A DNA stretch of 64,000 bases from Marisa cornuarietis (taxonomy: Eukaryota; Mollusca; Gastropoda; Architaenioglossa; Ampullariidae), in NCBI GenBank assembly GCA_004794655.1, contig SMMW01000018.1:1256501-1320500 (forward strand), written 5' to 3'. Below, in pieces: positions 1-10,955 of this stretch; within the stretch, counting starts at the first letter, position 1, and each line of letters opens with the position of its first letter. The notes beneath the pieces were generated by a model. It made no database searches. It was given only the letters and a program-made list of their open reading frames with translations, and had not been told where the DNA came from. A program made the translations under genes and the position numbers.

Positions 1-290
1 ATTGTCGTGCTATATATAGTGTTATTGTCATGGTATATATATATATTGTCATGGTATATATAGTGTTATTGTCATGGTATAAAATGTTATTGTCATAGTT
101 AATATAGTGTTATTGTCATAGTTATGTATATAGTGTTATTGTCATGATATAAAATGTTACTGTCATAGTTATATATAGTGTTATTGTCATGGTATAAAGT
201 GGTATTGTCATAGTTAAATATAGTGTTATTGTCATAGTTATATATATAGTGTTATTGTCATAGTTATATATAGTGTTATTGTCATGTACA
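1..290. repeat. AT-rich minisatellite, left part
   Basis: About 12 head-to-tail units of roughly 21-26 bp. Each unit carries the core ATTGTCATRGT followed by a TA-rich spacer (TATATATAGTGTT or ATAAAATGTT). Unit length varies because the TA spacer grows and shrinks. The same array resumes at 969, so it was one locus later split by the LINE fragment between. Open frames reading NNTIY/ITMTIT repeats on the minus strand come only from this periodicity. Confidence 0.9.
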
Positions 291-968
291 ATGACATAGA
301 GAGTACAGAACTCTGCTGCGCGTCTGGTGCTTAGAGCAAGGAAACGGGACCATGTCACTCCTCTTCGTTTTCTACACTGGCTACCCATCCGTTCTCGCAT
401 TCAGTACAAACTGTCTGTGCTGTGTTTTAATTTCTTTGCTGGCTTCTGTCCTGACTATTTCTTTGAACTTCTCATCCCTTACTCTCCGGCCAGACAACTA
501 CGCTCTTCGTCTGACGACCGTATCCTAACTGTTCCTGTCACCAGAACAACAACAACATATGGTCACAGGACCTTTGGCTACTGTGCTGCAAAACAATGGA
601 ACTCTCTTTTTTTCCATATCCCCCACCTTCCTACAACTGAATCTTTCAAATCTGCACTGAAAACGCACCTCTTCCTTGAGCACTACTCCTAACACAGTCC
701 GCACAATGCTCGTCCTTCTTAACCCCGCCCCCTTCCCTCTTGCTACTTTACCCATCTTTCTCGCAGAATCACTATATTTTTCTGTTCTTGTTACTTGATG
801 CCTTTTGTTATCTGTTTCGTCAGTACTGTCGTTTTCTTTCGTCCCCTTTGTTCTGTATCTACTTAGTCCACGTCTCTTCCTCGTTTTAAGCGCTAAGAGC
901 ATACTCTCTCTGAGTGTGAATATGCGCTATAAAAATCTTCACTATTATTATTATTATTATTATTATTT
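291..968 (+). mobile_element. 3' end of a non-LTR retrotransposon (CR1/L2/Jockey-group LINE), 5'-truncated
   Basis: From 303 the plus strand reads VQNSAARLVLRARKRDHVT, then LHWLPIRSRIQYKL, then AAKQWNSLF, and ends in FKSALKTHLFLEHYS with a stop at 690-692. This is the usual C-terminal tail, downstream of the catalytic core, of reverse transcriptases in CR1/L2/Rex-like LINEs: LHWLP, WNSLP and FKxxLKTHLF blocks in that order. No catalytic domain is present, because the element is truncated at its 5' end like most LINE copies. A 3' UTR follows, with the block TAAGCGCTAAGAGCAT and then GCGCTATAAAAATC, ending in (ATT)n at 945-968. A sister copy lies at 27284. The reading frame from 303 to the stop is intact, so the insertion may be fairly recent. 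Clade assignment is uncertain without the catalytic region. Confidence 0.85.
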
Positions 969-1150
969 ATAAAGTGGTATTGTCATGGTATATATAGTGT
1001 TATTGTCACGATATATGTAGTGTTATTTTCATAGTATAAAATGTTATTGTCATAGTTATAGATATAAAGTGTTATTGTCTTGGTATAGAGTGTTCTTGTC
1101 ATGGTATACATAGTGTTATTGTCATGAAATATCGTGTTATTGTCTGTTGA
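969..1150. repeat. AT-rich minisatellite, right part
   Basis: Seven to eight more units with the core ATTGTCATGGTATA, directly continuing the array of 1-290. It begins straight after the (ATT)n tail of the LINE fragment, so the LINE landed inside the array. The last units decay into single-copy DNA near 1150. Confidence 0.88.
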
Positions 1151-2521
1151 TAGAAACGATTGATTTCCTGCCAGGTGTTTATAAAAAAATGTGGTCAAAG
1201 TAAAATATTTCAAAAGGAATATCTATATAACATTCACTATTTAATATTTAGCATAGAAAACACTGACAAAAATATATCAACTTAAATCATTGTCCACACC
1301 CACGTTACCACCACCACAAACACTAGTTCCGTCAGAGTCAATCTTTGTGTTACGGACAAAGAAATGAATATTTTTCTTTTTCTCCTCCAGTTGACATCTT
1401 GTGCATCCTAAATCTTAGACCTGATGGAAGAATCTGGTATAATTGTTAGCGAAACGAATCGCCCTGAATCAGGGTGGCCTTTATTCTCGCCCTTCAATCA
1501 TGCAATCCACCCAAGCTTTTACTTTAACTCTGGTCCACAGGTACAGCCATTGAACCCACTTGGATTCATGAGGCTCCTAAAGTTAGGCTCAACACAAGAC
1601 GGGGAATCACTAGGTTGTCTGGCGACTTGAGGCTGACTCTGCAGATGCACACAAAGAGATTGTGTACTGGTGTAAGAGAGGATATTTATCCATGACCCAC
1701 AACAGCCACTGAGCATCGCCAAAAGTAGGGTTTGGGGGATAAGGAACTGAAGGCGTTCATGTCATGTTTGGCGAACAAAAAGCCATCGACTTTCGAGGAG
1801 TCTGGCCAAGGAGCCGTTACCTCAGGGTTAGCTAAGCAAGAACTTAGCTGAGTCGAGTTTACGGTCAAGTTAAGAAATTTAAGTTCGTTCATGCGCACCA
1901 CGCGTTACAAGATCCTGTTATGGGAAACAGACTGCTGACCTCGAGGTCCCTGTCGTGTGTACGGACCACGGTAATGGTTTCAGAGGGCTTGCTAGAGCTG
2001 TAGGTATTAAGGAGGGTACAGATGCATGCCTGGTTTATAATTACAGCCCCTGAACTGTACCTACACCTCCCACCCACCACTCTTCTATTCGATAGGCATC
2101 GGCATGCACACGTCATCGTGCACCCCGCTTCTTCCCCCTACACTCTTTTTCAACCGCCGCATCCTTCATCTTTAGTCTGTGTTGGCGCCTGTTCAATAGC
2201 TGGCGGGAGTCTGCGACAGGGGAGGTCCTTAGCCACAGACTCCGAAGATAATGAGGCCTCGGGCAAACTCTTCCACTAGAAAACAGACAAGGACTGGGGC
2301 CCGCTAGGGGCGAGCGCGGGTTTATTGTGTGTTGTGGTAACAAAGGATTAATGTAGGTAGACAGTGAAAAGAGTGGAGTCCATGAACCCCACATCATCAT
2401 GATCATCGTTGTCATCCTCATTATCAATCATCACTGTTCTACTTTTTTCACCTTCCTTTCTTCCTTTACTCCTTCCTTCCTCAGTTATGGAGCTGTATCA
2501 TGATAAATAGTCATACATTGA
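1151..2521. other. No gene recognised; single-copy-like DNA
   Basis: I see no coding signature here. Short open frames on both strands (1424-1630, 1519-1722, 2022-2279, 2113-2427) resemble no family I know. A 20-bp stretch around 1986-2006 (GCTTGCTAGAGCTGTAGGTA) has a diverged match at 16984, which may mark an old dispersed repeat. Around 2297-2318 there is an imperfect CTCF-like motif, CCGCTAGGGGCGAGCG. Confidence 0.6.
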
Positions 2522-2522
2522 T

Positions 2523-2582
<60 letters not shown>
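2522..2582. repeat. (TG)n microsatellite
   Basis: About 26 uninterrupted GT units after a short imperfect start. Translations of this stretch (poly-TH or poly-VC) are artefacts. Confidence 0.97.
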
Positions 2583-2583
<1 letters not shown>

Positions 2584-2717
2584 TTATTTGCAGACTGTCC
2601 TAGACTGTTTGATCTCTTTTCGAATTCCTGAGAGCGAACATCAGCATGTCCTACAGAGGTGACAGACAATTCCCGCGAGACGCCACGAGAACTGGACGTG
2701 GGCAACGATCAATTTTC

Positions 2718-2782
2718 CATCATCATCATCATCATCATCATTGCTAGACGTTTTCATTTAGTAATAAATAATAATAATAATT
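2718..2782. repeat. (CAT)n and (AAT)n microsatellites
   Basis: Eight CAT units at 2718-2741, then a 20-bp gap, then five to six AAT units at 2762-2782. Confidence 0.93.
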
Positions 2783-3946
2783 ATATAGCGCAGGATCACG
2801 CTGATGAAGTAGTGTCCTCTCAGCTCTTGAGACAAGAACGAGACATGGACAGCACACAAAGGAAGGAAAGATAAACAATCCAGCAGACAAGTAATAACAG
2901 ACAAACACAGAAGATTCAAAGAGGAATCTGCCAGTTGCCTCCGAGAAGGACAGGAGAGTCCTGCATGTCCACTGTTATGATAGGAAATTAGTACATGACA
3001 GTCGTACATTGAGAACCTGCGATATTTATTAGCATTTGGAATTATCAAGGGAAGGACTGCTTCCCCCACTTAGTGTCATGGCCTTGGCCATTTGACATAT
3101 CCTCTAAATGAGATTTTGATTTCCCTTGGCTTTAAAAGGTAAGTTCAGACATCTGAAAAGCATTGTATTGATGAGATTTTGCAGCACCTGTTTTTCACAT
3201 TTTCAACTTAATACAAAATGGCATCGATTATCTTTTAATCTGTTGCTGAACTGTTAACATTTTAAAATATACCCCAAGAAAATGGCACCGCATGTTACGG
3301 GAACATGCGACCTCCCATCTGGTAACACGGTTACGATTCCTAACCCAGTGGGTTACAGGTGGTGGACAGTGAGCAGCCTCGAGAGGTTAGCTACAAACTA
3401 AACCATGCCAGCCTGGACAAGCAAGCAAGCAAGTCTGGACCAACTGGTGAATAACACGGGATGAGGTGGTCACAGACAAGACATAGTTCTCACTGTGAAG
3501 CACTTTACTATACACATCGATATATCACACTTGGCTTGTGTACATGGTCAAAGCAATATTTGCAAATTGGGCGCCAAATTATTAATGTGATTATACATCA
3601 AATATCTGGTATCGCAGTCCGTGACGTCGGCATTACAACTGACACCAACGTGTGGCGGCGGGAATGGACAGCAGGACAGTAGACAGATTGGCGGCAATTC
3701 TCGGATGAAAACTTTGCATTCACGCCTGTTGTCTAGACAGTTGTTCTCTTAGCCTGTCGTGCTGAAAAGTGAAGACCTGCTCCAAACCTTTCTGCACATT
3801 GAGATATTCACATACCGCTGCTCTCGGCGTCAGCAGACCGGAAGTTTATATTCCTGAAGAGGCGGCCATAGCTGCCTCCCCTGGACATTGGTGCCAGGAG
3901 AGTTTCGCTGCTGGGTCGAAGAGAATCCACGCATGAAACTGGCCTC
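2783..3946. other. No gene recognised
   Basis: Unique-looking DNA with no family resemblance. It contains a small (GCAA)n-type run at 3418-3433. Short open frames at 2758-3069 (minus) and 3461-3682 (plus) show no recognisable motif. Confidence 0.6.
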
Positions 3947-4071
<125 letters not shown>

Positions 4072-4405
4072 ACGTGCGCATGTGCGTGGGCGAGAAAATG
4101 AATACCATAACGTTCGAGAGTGCAAGAAATAGATATAGAGAGTAGGAGACAAAACAAAATCGTGAGCTATGTTGACAGTTTTATATAATGACGGTAAGTA
4201 TAAAAAAAAATCAACTAACTATATAAATAAATGACTTTTGCATCCATTTGTAAGAGGATAATTACATAATTACAAGGGCCAAGAACAGGGTAGGTTTTGT
4301 TTTCGGGAGTAGGCGGCACGAAGACGATGGAATGTACTAATCACTTGCACGGAGGTCTTGCAGGTCCTGAACCTGGGAGGCCGGAAGCAGACACCTGCGC
4401 CAGGT

Positions 4406-4420
4406 GCGCCCCCTAGTGTC
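4406..4420 (-). promoter_or_regulatory. CTCF-like motif
   Basis: The minus strand reads GACACTAGGGGGCGC, close to the animal CTCF core CCASYAGRKGGCGC. It lies in a locally CpG-rich patch (4380-4480) that also holds CACGTG at 4427-4432. Motif match only; occupancy is unknown. Confidence 0.35.
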
Positions 4421-4567
4421 GGCCTCACGTGAGCTGGCTCGCCGCGCGCGCCTTATCAACCACGTTCACGAAATCTGCGCGTGCGAATGTAACTTAAATC
4501 AAGCCGAGGATGTTTTCCTTCGCAAAATTAGTCCGCGCTTGTGAAGACCTCACGCTGCCCGATACCA

Positions 4568-4800
4568 CAAGGGCAAGGCAAGGCAGGGCAGGGCAGGGCA
4601 AAGTAAAGCAATACACAACGATTACAGGAATGGCATGGCAAAGAAGAACGAGGCGATGGGATGGGAGGCGAGGGGTTAAACTGCAAGGTAGAGCAATTAA
4701 GACGATGCTATTAATGGCAAAGCAAGGTAAGGCGAAAAGAGGAGAGGTGATGCTTGGCAAGGCAAAGTTATTAATGACAAAGCAAAGCAAGTCAAGCGAA
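4568..4800. repeat. Degenerate GGCAA-type pentamer repeat
   Basis: Purine-rich (GGCAA/GGCAG) pentamers at 4571-4601 decay into AAAGCAA/AAGGCAA words up to about 4800. Within it a unit beginning TATTAATGRCAAAGCAA recurs with a 60-bp offset (4709 and 4769). The open frames crossing it on both strands are low complexity. Confidence 0.7.
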
Positions 4801-4969
4801 GATTATATAATCACAAGGTTATAAACTTCTACGGACTGTGACAAGCAATTTCACTGTACAACGTAACATATCAAAATCACAATAAAATTAAAACTGAAAG
4901 AAATAAACTGTTACTGCCAGCTCCTTTTTTCCAGAATCAAAGATATTATCTTTATTTTTTAATAACACC

Positions 4970-5180
4970 ACCTTCTTCTTGTTGTTGGCTTTAGCAGGAA
5001 AGACCTGCCACCTTGAGGTGATTTCACACTATGTGGAGAGGGAGAGGAGGGAAGAACACGGGAGTACCTGAAGAAAATCCCCGACATCAGGCCGGCCCTA
5101 CGAACACATGTTACATCTGAGGTCAGACCCCAGGACACAACAATGTGTTGTGACCACTGCGCTACCGGGCGCCCCTTTTT
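4970..5180 (-). mobile_element. tRNA-headed SINE
   Basis: The minus strand begins GGGCGCCCGGTAGCGCAGTGG, containing a pol III A box (TAGCGCAGTGG). A degenerate B box (GGGGTCTGACCTC) and a non-tRNA body follow. The body ends in a CCTCAAGGTGGCAGGTC block. The flanks AATAACACC (4961-4969) and AACAACACC (5181-5189) match at 8 of 9 bases and look like a target-site duplication. The weak B box suggests the copy is old and no longer transcribed. Confidence 0.7.
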
Positions 5181-5189
5181 AACAACACC

Positions 5190-5744
5190 GACTGCATCGT
5201 AGTTTTTTTGTCGACCTACGAACATGCCACTGTATGCCACTGTATGTACACTCCTGTGGAGGACTTTGTAGGTTAACGCCAACACGGGAAGGCCCGAGTG
5301 TCCTCCGAGGGTGGAGGAGATGCTCATTATCCCACGACTGTCGAGCTCGGCCCTCTTCAGTTTCTGTATACGACCTTCATCCGCGGCTGGCTCTTGCCTT
5401 AAATTACAGCCCGTCCAGGGGTTTACCGGCATTAGCCACTAGCCGGGCGCGGTGTAAGTGAATCTCGCCCCTCGCGAGACTCAATTTTCACTTCCGGCTG
5501 AGACTGTGCTTGTCGTCTGGAGGACATCAGCCGTGAAATTATGCCTGTTTGGCGACGGTCCGGCTTGGGAAAAAAAAACCGAAAGAAAGCTAAGCTCAAA
5601 ATGTAAGGCTACTTTCTATGTGACATTCTGAGTAAAACCTTTTAAAGGCGCAAATGGGATAGTGTCTCAGATGAATGACCTTTGTACGGGAAAGCCCCGG
5701 AAGGGCAGCGACACTGAAGAAATAACTTCATGAAATTAACATGA
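5190..5744. other. No gene recognised
   Basis: GC-richer DNA around 5230-5560 with no family resemblance. The tail is AT-rich. A block at 5444-5462 (CCGGGCGCGGTGTAAGTGA) faintly resembles a SINE head but lacks a partner B box. Confidence 0.5.
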
Positions 5745-5935
5745 GATATCCCAACAACAAGAATAATAAAATGATGAAAATATAGACATACATCACACAC
5801 CAGGTGAGGAATATGTATTGCTCAGAGGAACCAACTGATGTCTCAACATTCAAGATATGTCGGAGCCGAGATTCGAACCACCAACATCCGATTCCCACTG
5901 AAGTAAAGCGCCTTCACCACTGCGCCACCAACCGT
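5745..5935 (-). mobile_element. tRNA-headed SINE
   Basis: The minus strand reads GGTGGCGCAGTGGTGAAG (A box, 5915-5932) and, some 40 nt on, GGTTCGAATCTCGG (B box, 5867-5880). The two boxes are well preserved. The arms around the B box do not pair into a T stem and the 3' body continues as SINE sequence, so this is not a working tRNA gene. The 3' limit near 5745 is approximate. Confidence 0.7.
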
Positions 5936-6315
5936 AATATAAAGATGTGATGGAAAAACCACAACAGTTGCGACTAGAAGAAAACTGTTAAAAATCACGT
6001 TGAAGCTGAAGGAAAGATTAATTAAAACACAAACATTGCACCTATTACAAGGAGAGTATAATCTAAAACAAACTTCTTGTAAGTGCGGAGAATATTGTAA
6101 TACAAACTAGTTTCCGTTTCATAAGTAACAATGATAATATGTTTATCTTTTTTCCCGTAAACATAGTCCAGAGAAAGCGCGGCCACACTTTAGCTAGCAA
6201 AGTATAATCATGTATTAGCATACAAGTGCCAAGTGTAGGTAAAGTTACTTACACCTAGTGCAGGTGCAGTAGCTGCCTGCTTTAACGGTTTTGCTGGAAA
6301 ACACAACAAATACTG
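5936..6315. other. No gene recognised
   Basis: AT-rich DNA with no repeat or coding signal that I can identify. Confidence 0.5.
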
Positions 6316-6389
<74 letters not shown>

Positions 6390-6404
6390 CTCTCACACAC
6401 ACAT

Positions 6405-6435
<31 letters not shown>

Positions 6436-6451
6436 GAAAGAGAGAGAGAGA
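6316..6451. repeat. Compound microsatellite (TTTC)n-(TC)n-(AC)n-(GA)n
   Basis: About 18 TTTC units, then TC and AC runs, then GAAAGAGAGAGAGAGA. The 3' GA part is complementary to the TC part, so the tract can fold back, and the pyrimidine/purine asymmetry can also form a triplex. Predicted poly-KKER and poly-SFFL frames are artefacts. Confidence 0.95.
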
Positions 6452-6982
6452 CCTATATCAAGACATTAATTTAGCATAAGTCAATTTTACACGCAGAATG
6501 ACATAAATTCTAAAAAGGTAAGACATTCCACATGGCGCAGAACACTATCGGACAGTCTAGGTGCATCAAGACGCCGTTTCCAGTTTAACGATGCATTACT
6601 TTCACATCCAGCAAGTTGTCATGTTAATATACAGTTAAATATTAATGTCATAATTGACAAGACGTTGAGTCCACCTCATTGCAAGACACTTAAGTTGACA
6701 AAGCAGCGACTGTTACATCGCACAGGTCTGTTTTTACGGGTCCTCGAGTTACCCACGTGAAATTGCTAAACCAGCAATACGTGACATAACAAAGACATTA
6801 AAAAAATAGTAAACGTCTTCGTCCTTCAATTTTTTTTATTATTTTCTGCTCTTCTGGTGCTAGCATAGTGTCGTTAACCCTTTAATTAAGAGGCAGACAG
6901 TGAGTCTTGCTCCACTTGCAGAGTCCCAACACAAGGATAAGGACGACATCCACGTGGATGAGGACGTCATTTCCGGCAGTTA
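6452..6982. other. No gene recognised
   Basis: Ordinary AT-leaning DNA. No SINE, LINE or coding signature was seen. Confidence 0.5.
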
Positions 6983-7001
6983 GCGCGCCCTCTAGGCGTG
7001 G
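6983..7001 (-). promoter_or_regulatory. CTCF-like motif
   Basis: The minus strand reads CCACGCCTAGAGGGCGCGC, matching the CTCF core (CCTAGAGGGCGC). Motif evidence only. Confidence 0.3.
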
Positions 7002-7064
7002 AGAAACTCTACTGCTGCTGCTAATTGAGGGGAGGTCTATCTTGCCGGCGACGTGCTGTACTAA

Positions 7065-7415
7065 GCGCTGCAATATCTGCTGTATTATTGGCTGCATTAT
7101 GGACTGCATTATCAGCTGCGTTATCAGTTGTATTATGTGCTATTATATCTTCTTTCATCTGCTGCATTACTTGCTGTGTTGTCTGCTGCATTATTCGCTT
7201 ACTATGTGATGTACTGTATTATTATGCGCTGTATTTTCTGCTATATTATCTCCTGCATTATATCTACTTTGATCCGCTGCATTACTTGCCGTGTTGTCTG
7301 CTGCATTATCTGCTTCCTATATGATGCACTGTCTTATTATGGGCTGTATTATCTGATGCTTTATCTATTTATGCACTGTCTTATTATGTGCTGCATTATC
7401 TGCTGCAAGTCTGAT
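7065..7415. repeat. 12-bp-period minisatellite with a 115-bp higher-order repeat
   Basis: Diverged units of the type CTGCTGCATTAT repeat every 12 bp. A larger block starting near GCTGCATTAC(T)TGC recurs with a 115-bp offset (7161 and 7276), so dozens of bases are shared in the same order. Several plus-strand frames stay open with Cys/Leu/Tyr/Ile-rich repeats (CIIxCI, LLHYLL). Period 12 is a multiple of three, which keeps frames open without selection. Confidence 0.85.
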
Positions 7416-9047
7416 TGAGACTTGATGTCGCGCTTTTTTCTGCTGAGCTATTCGTCTGTTTCTTTACTGATTTTTTGTAGGTAACAGAGACAGCATTGCT
7501 CTCCTCCACATGACATAAGAAGAGTGCAAGACTGTTTAGAGGTAACGTGGATTTTTCTCTGGGGATGACGGGAATGTTCTATTTTTATCCGAGGTTGTCC
7601 TTGACTTAAATCAGTCTCATTCCAGAAAATTCCCTCGGGGGAAGGAGCGTTCGGCGTGAAAAACTTTCTCCAAGTGAACTTTGTCAATAAACCATTTTCT
7701 AAGGCCCATTCGGCCATTTACGACGGGAACGTAACATTCTCAAGCTACGTTCCTAACGTCCGCTGGGGTTGTGGCCCTTCGCCTTTTTATGTCGTCTGCA
7801 GAGGGCCCACTTTTGACCCAAAGATGGTTACGGCGCCATAACCTAGCGTCCTGCTCGTAAGACCTCTCTTTGGAGCAGAGTCGTGATCTGTCGCCAGATT
7901 CTACGTGCAGTTAATTCCTTTTATTACCTGCCTTGTCTCGCGGTCCATGGATCTTTGCTTGCTGATTCACGTAGACGTAGTGCTGACGTGATGGTCTTGC
8001 CTCCTGTTTGGCTTCCGAGAAGCGCCATCTTTTACGATGGTACGTCGCAGGAAACTCTGCTGCATCGCCGAGTCTTTCCTGTAATGAGGGAATTCAGTTC
8101 ATGTGGCGTAAGCTTACCGAGACCCAGAGTGTACCACAGTCGAGACACCATGTTGATAGCTGATGCCGACTTGAGCATCTAACCATCTTCAAAAAGTTCA
8201 AATCGCCCTCGTAACCCTTATAGCTTTATCGCCATCGTGGTAGTCCTTCGCTTCTAACGACTTTAGACAGTAGACATTTAGCAGACTAAATACATTTGAC
8301 TGGGATGTTACTCACACGTTGCGGGCAGGACTACCACAATGGAGTTTGGTTCCACATGCTGAAACCCCTCTTATGCCTGTCTTTCCAGAGCAGGGCTTTC
8401 TCTATATGCTTAATATATCTTCATGCATTTCATATTATTAAGTGTGAAGTAGATTAAACCTGTATAATAGTTAAGTTACTTAAATTAAAATATTTATTAA
8501 AACATTTATTTTGTTTCGTATTAAACAGCATACTGTCGCCTGTTCGTAATCGCGAAGTAAGTTTTTTTTATACAGTATCGACACTTTCTTCGTCTTTTTT
8601 GACACGAGAGCTCAAGATGTAATATTTTCTTGTCTCTTTGACATAAAAACCCAGGGATCAAATAGCAGACGACAGGTTCCAAGAGCACATTATGGAAACC
8701 TTTTACCACCTTGAACCTAGTTCACGACCTATGCTCGAACCCTACTTAGCAGGGCTCTTCTTTTGAGATCGACAATGATCGCCGATCCTCCTGAACGAGG
8801 TTCCGAAAGGGAATGGATTGAGCAATTAAAACACAGTTTTATGGATGGCGCTGTATGAATCGATAAATAGTTAACTAATTACTAAGAGAATAAGTAATAA
8901 TAAACATAAGGTAAGACATCAAAAGAGAGTGGATGGTGAATATGTACAAGTAGTGGTTAGAATAGATATTCACAAGGGTTCTGGAGTTCGGAAGTATCTT
9001 TAGTGTTTTATGGTTTAAGAATCGTTGTTGGAGGAGTCCTCATCAAA
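7416..9047. other. No gene recognised
   Basis: Open frames at 7448-7717 (minus) and 7883-8182 (plus) have balanced composition but no motif I recognise. 8200-9000 is AT-rich single-copy-like DNA. Confidence 0.5.
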
Positions 9048-9523
9048 TTATCCTTCATTGTGATCTATGTATTTTAGTAATTGGTGTCGAAAGCAGTTCA
9101 GGGAGTTCAGTTGGAGATGGAGAGGGAGGCTATTACACAGCACGCCTGTTAGTATTTTATAACTAAAGATGCTTTTGCTGAATTTTAGTCTGTTTGTCAA
9201 AGGAATGACTCCCAGCGAGGCGAAATCGTGACTGTATTTTCGGTTTTAGTAAAACTACTTTAATTGCTCGCCTTTGAACACTTGCTAGAGGTTTCTTGGA
9301 AGCTCCATTGACGGAGTTCCAGAAGGTGGAGGCGTAGTCAATGGTCGACTGGATTTGGGATGTATAGAAGAATTTTCTTGTGTGAAGATCTGGGAAATGA
9401 TTAATTCTTGACAGCTAGAAGATTTTCTTGGAAATGTATTTGCTTGTGGCAGAGATGTGTTGAGAACATGATAAGTTACTGGCGGTAGTAACACCCAATA
9501 GCTTGTGGTACTGTACTTCCATT
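9048..9523 (-). pseudogene. LINE reverse-transcriptase C-terminal relic (Jockey/CR1-like)
   Basis: The minus strand from 9523 reads EVQYHKLLGVT, then SKYISKKIF, a TAG stop, LSRINHFPDLHTRKFF, IDYASTFWNS and VQRRAIKVVLLKP. After a one-base frameshift near 9230 it continues LGVIPLTNRLKFSKS and YKILTG, and stops at 9048-9050. These blocks follow the order typical of the post-catalytic region of non-LTR retrotransposon ORF2 proteins: LGVxxD..L.W..HI, then Y...IxP.xDYxSxxW, then xLQxRA.R.I, then LPL..R. Two lesions (one stop, one frameshift) mean it is dead. Homology stops at 9523, eight bases before a TG microsatellite; the 5' part is absent. It is a different family from the copies at 291 and 27284. 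Confidence 0.85.
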
Positions 9524-9529
9524 ATTGTG

Positions 9530-9530
<1 letters not shown>

Positions 9531-9574
<44 letters not shown>
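9531..9574. repeat. (TG)n microsatellite
   Basis: Twenty-two TG units abutting the truncated end of the LINE relic. Confidence 0.96.
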
Positions 9575-9576
<2 letters not shown>

Positions 9577-10955
9577 AGAAATTTTTGTTTTACGCAGAGC
9601 CAGCAAGAAAGATTTAATGAGGATGATGAAAACAAAAAGATAAGCATTCGTATCGTCTTTGGCCCACAAACAGAGGAGAAACCCAGGTTTGCTTCTGGCA
9701 TCGTCCTTCGGCCTCAGAAGCCTGGGAAGGGATGGGGTGGAAAGCGTGACTAAAAGGACCGGAGCTTTGGTTCACACCCGATTAAGCACAGGGCGTCTTT
9801 CGTTAGGCTCGGTTGAGTATGTTAAACGACAGCCATCTGGAGGTGGTAAATGCTCCATCATACAGCACGCCCAGCTTGTTGTGGCAGCAGAGCCCTTGCT
9901 CATTTTCTCAGCAGTTCAAAAATTTGGGAGCTGCAGGAAAACTATGGTTTAAACAAGAGAACTGTGTTTCAACGCGCCTTTAATTAGAGCGTTCAACAGC
10001 GACCACGATCAAAGGAGTGTAGGGAGATTTCACTTCATCTAACCCCCCCCCACACACACACACACACAAACACTCACTTTGGTTTGTATTGCTGTATGGG
10101 GTTATATTACGTCGCATTGATTGTGTGTGCGTGCCTGCCTGCGTGCGCGTGTGTCTGGGTGACACAGGATTCCATACTTCATTTAATAATAACTTAATGT
10201 GCTCGAATTCATAAATTTGCCCACACATCGATTTGCTTAGCTTTTAAAAAACCTAGAAAGTCAGTTTTTGATTTTGTTATTTTGTGTGTTTGTTAAGGTC
10301 TACATGAAACTGTGTTAGGTCTTTTTATTATTTACAAGTCTTTACTTTGGGACAGGATTTATGAAGATTATGTCAGTAGCATGAGTGAAACATTTAAACA
10401 CTCACGTTTGACGGGGTTCTAGGCGAGGAGTTTACAAACATTCGTATAAACCTTTCATACATATAAGTGTTCATAAAGCTCACAGGATTACGTACTCTGC
10501 AGACGTCCTCTTATATTAATCCATTGCTTACGCAGGCTTAGTCAGTTAGAACCCTGATACGCATGAATTTACCCCTTTTTCATAAAATTATATAAAATTA
10601 ACGGAAAAAGATAGGATAACAATTTAAATTGCTAATGAAAGATCAAAGTGTGAACAAATGGAACAGCCTTACCTGAATCTTGCATGAAATCACACTTTTG
10701 TGGTATTTCCAACAGAAGTAGGTATGTGAAGTGGCATTTTGAAAAGTTTTTTTTTTGCACTTGTTTACACAGAACACATCACCTAAGAAAAAGTCAGGCC
10801 TCCAGGAATCACACACTGATGCTTGCAGCTCATGAAGAAATGAACACACACTGTTCTTGTCCATAGAAATTCACAAAAGATGCATTAAAAAGGCACCAGA
10901 ATTATTAAAATCCATGGCTGCACAATTCTGGCCAGAGTCATGATGTTGAAGGTAT
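9575..10955. other. No gene recognised
   Basis: Contains a C9(CA)9 run at 10043-10068 and otherwise unremarkable AT-rich DNA. Open frames at 9505-9753 and 9659-9952 begin in the microsatellite and show no motif. Confidence 0.5.

Noticed and set aside
1..1150. Possible CRISPR-like regularly spaced repeats
   Set aside because: Units are contiguous AT-rich minisatellite repeats without unique spacers, in eukaryotic-type DNA.
5867..5932. Possible tRNA gene on the minus strand
   Set aside because: A and B boxes are good but the T arm does not pair and the sequence continues into a SINE body.
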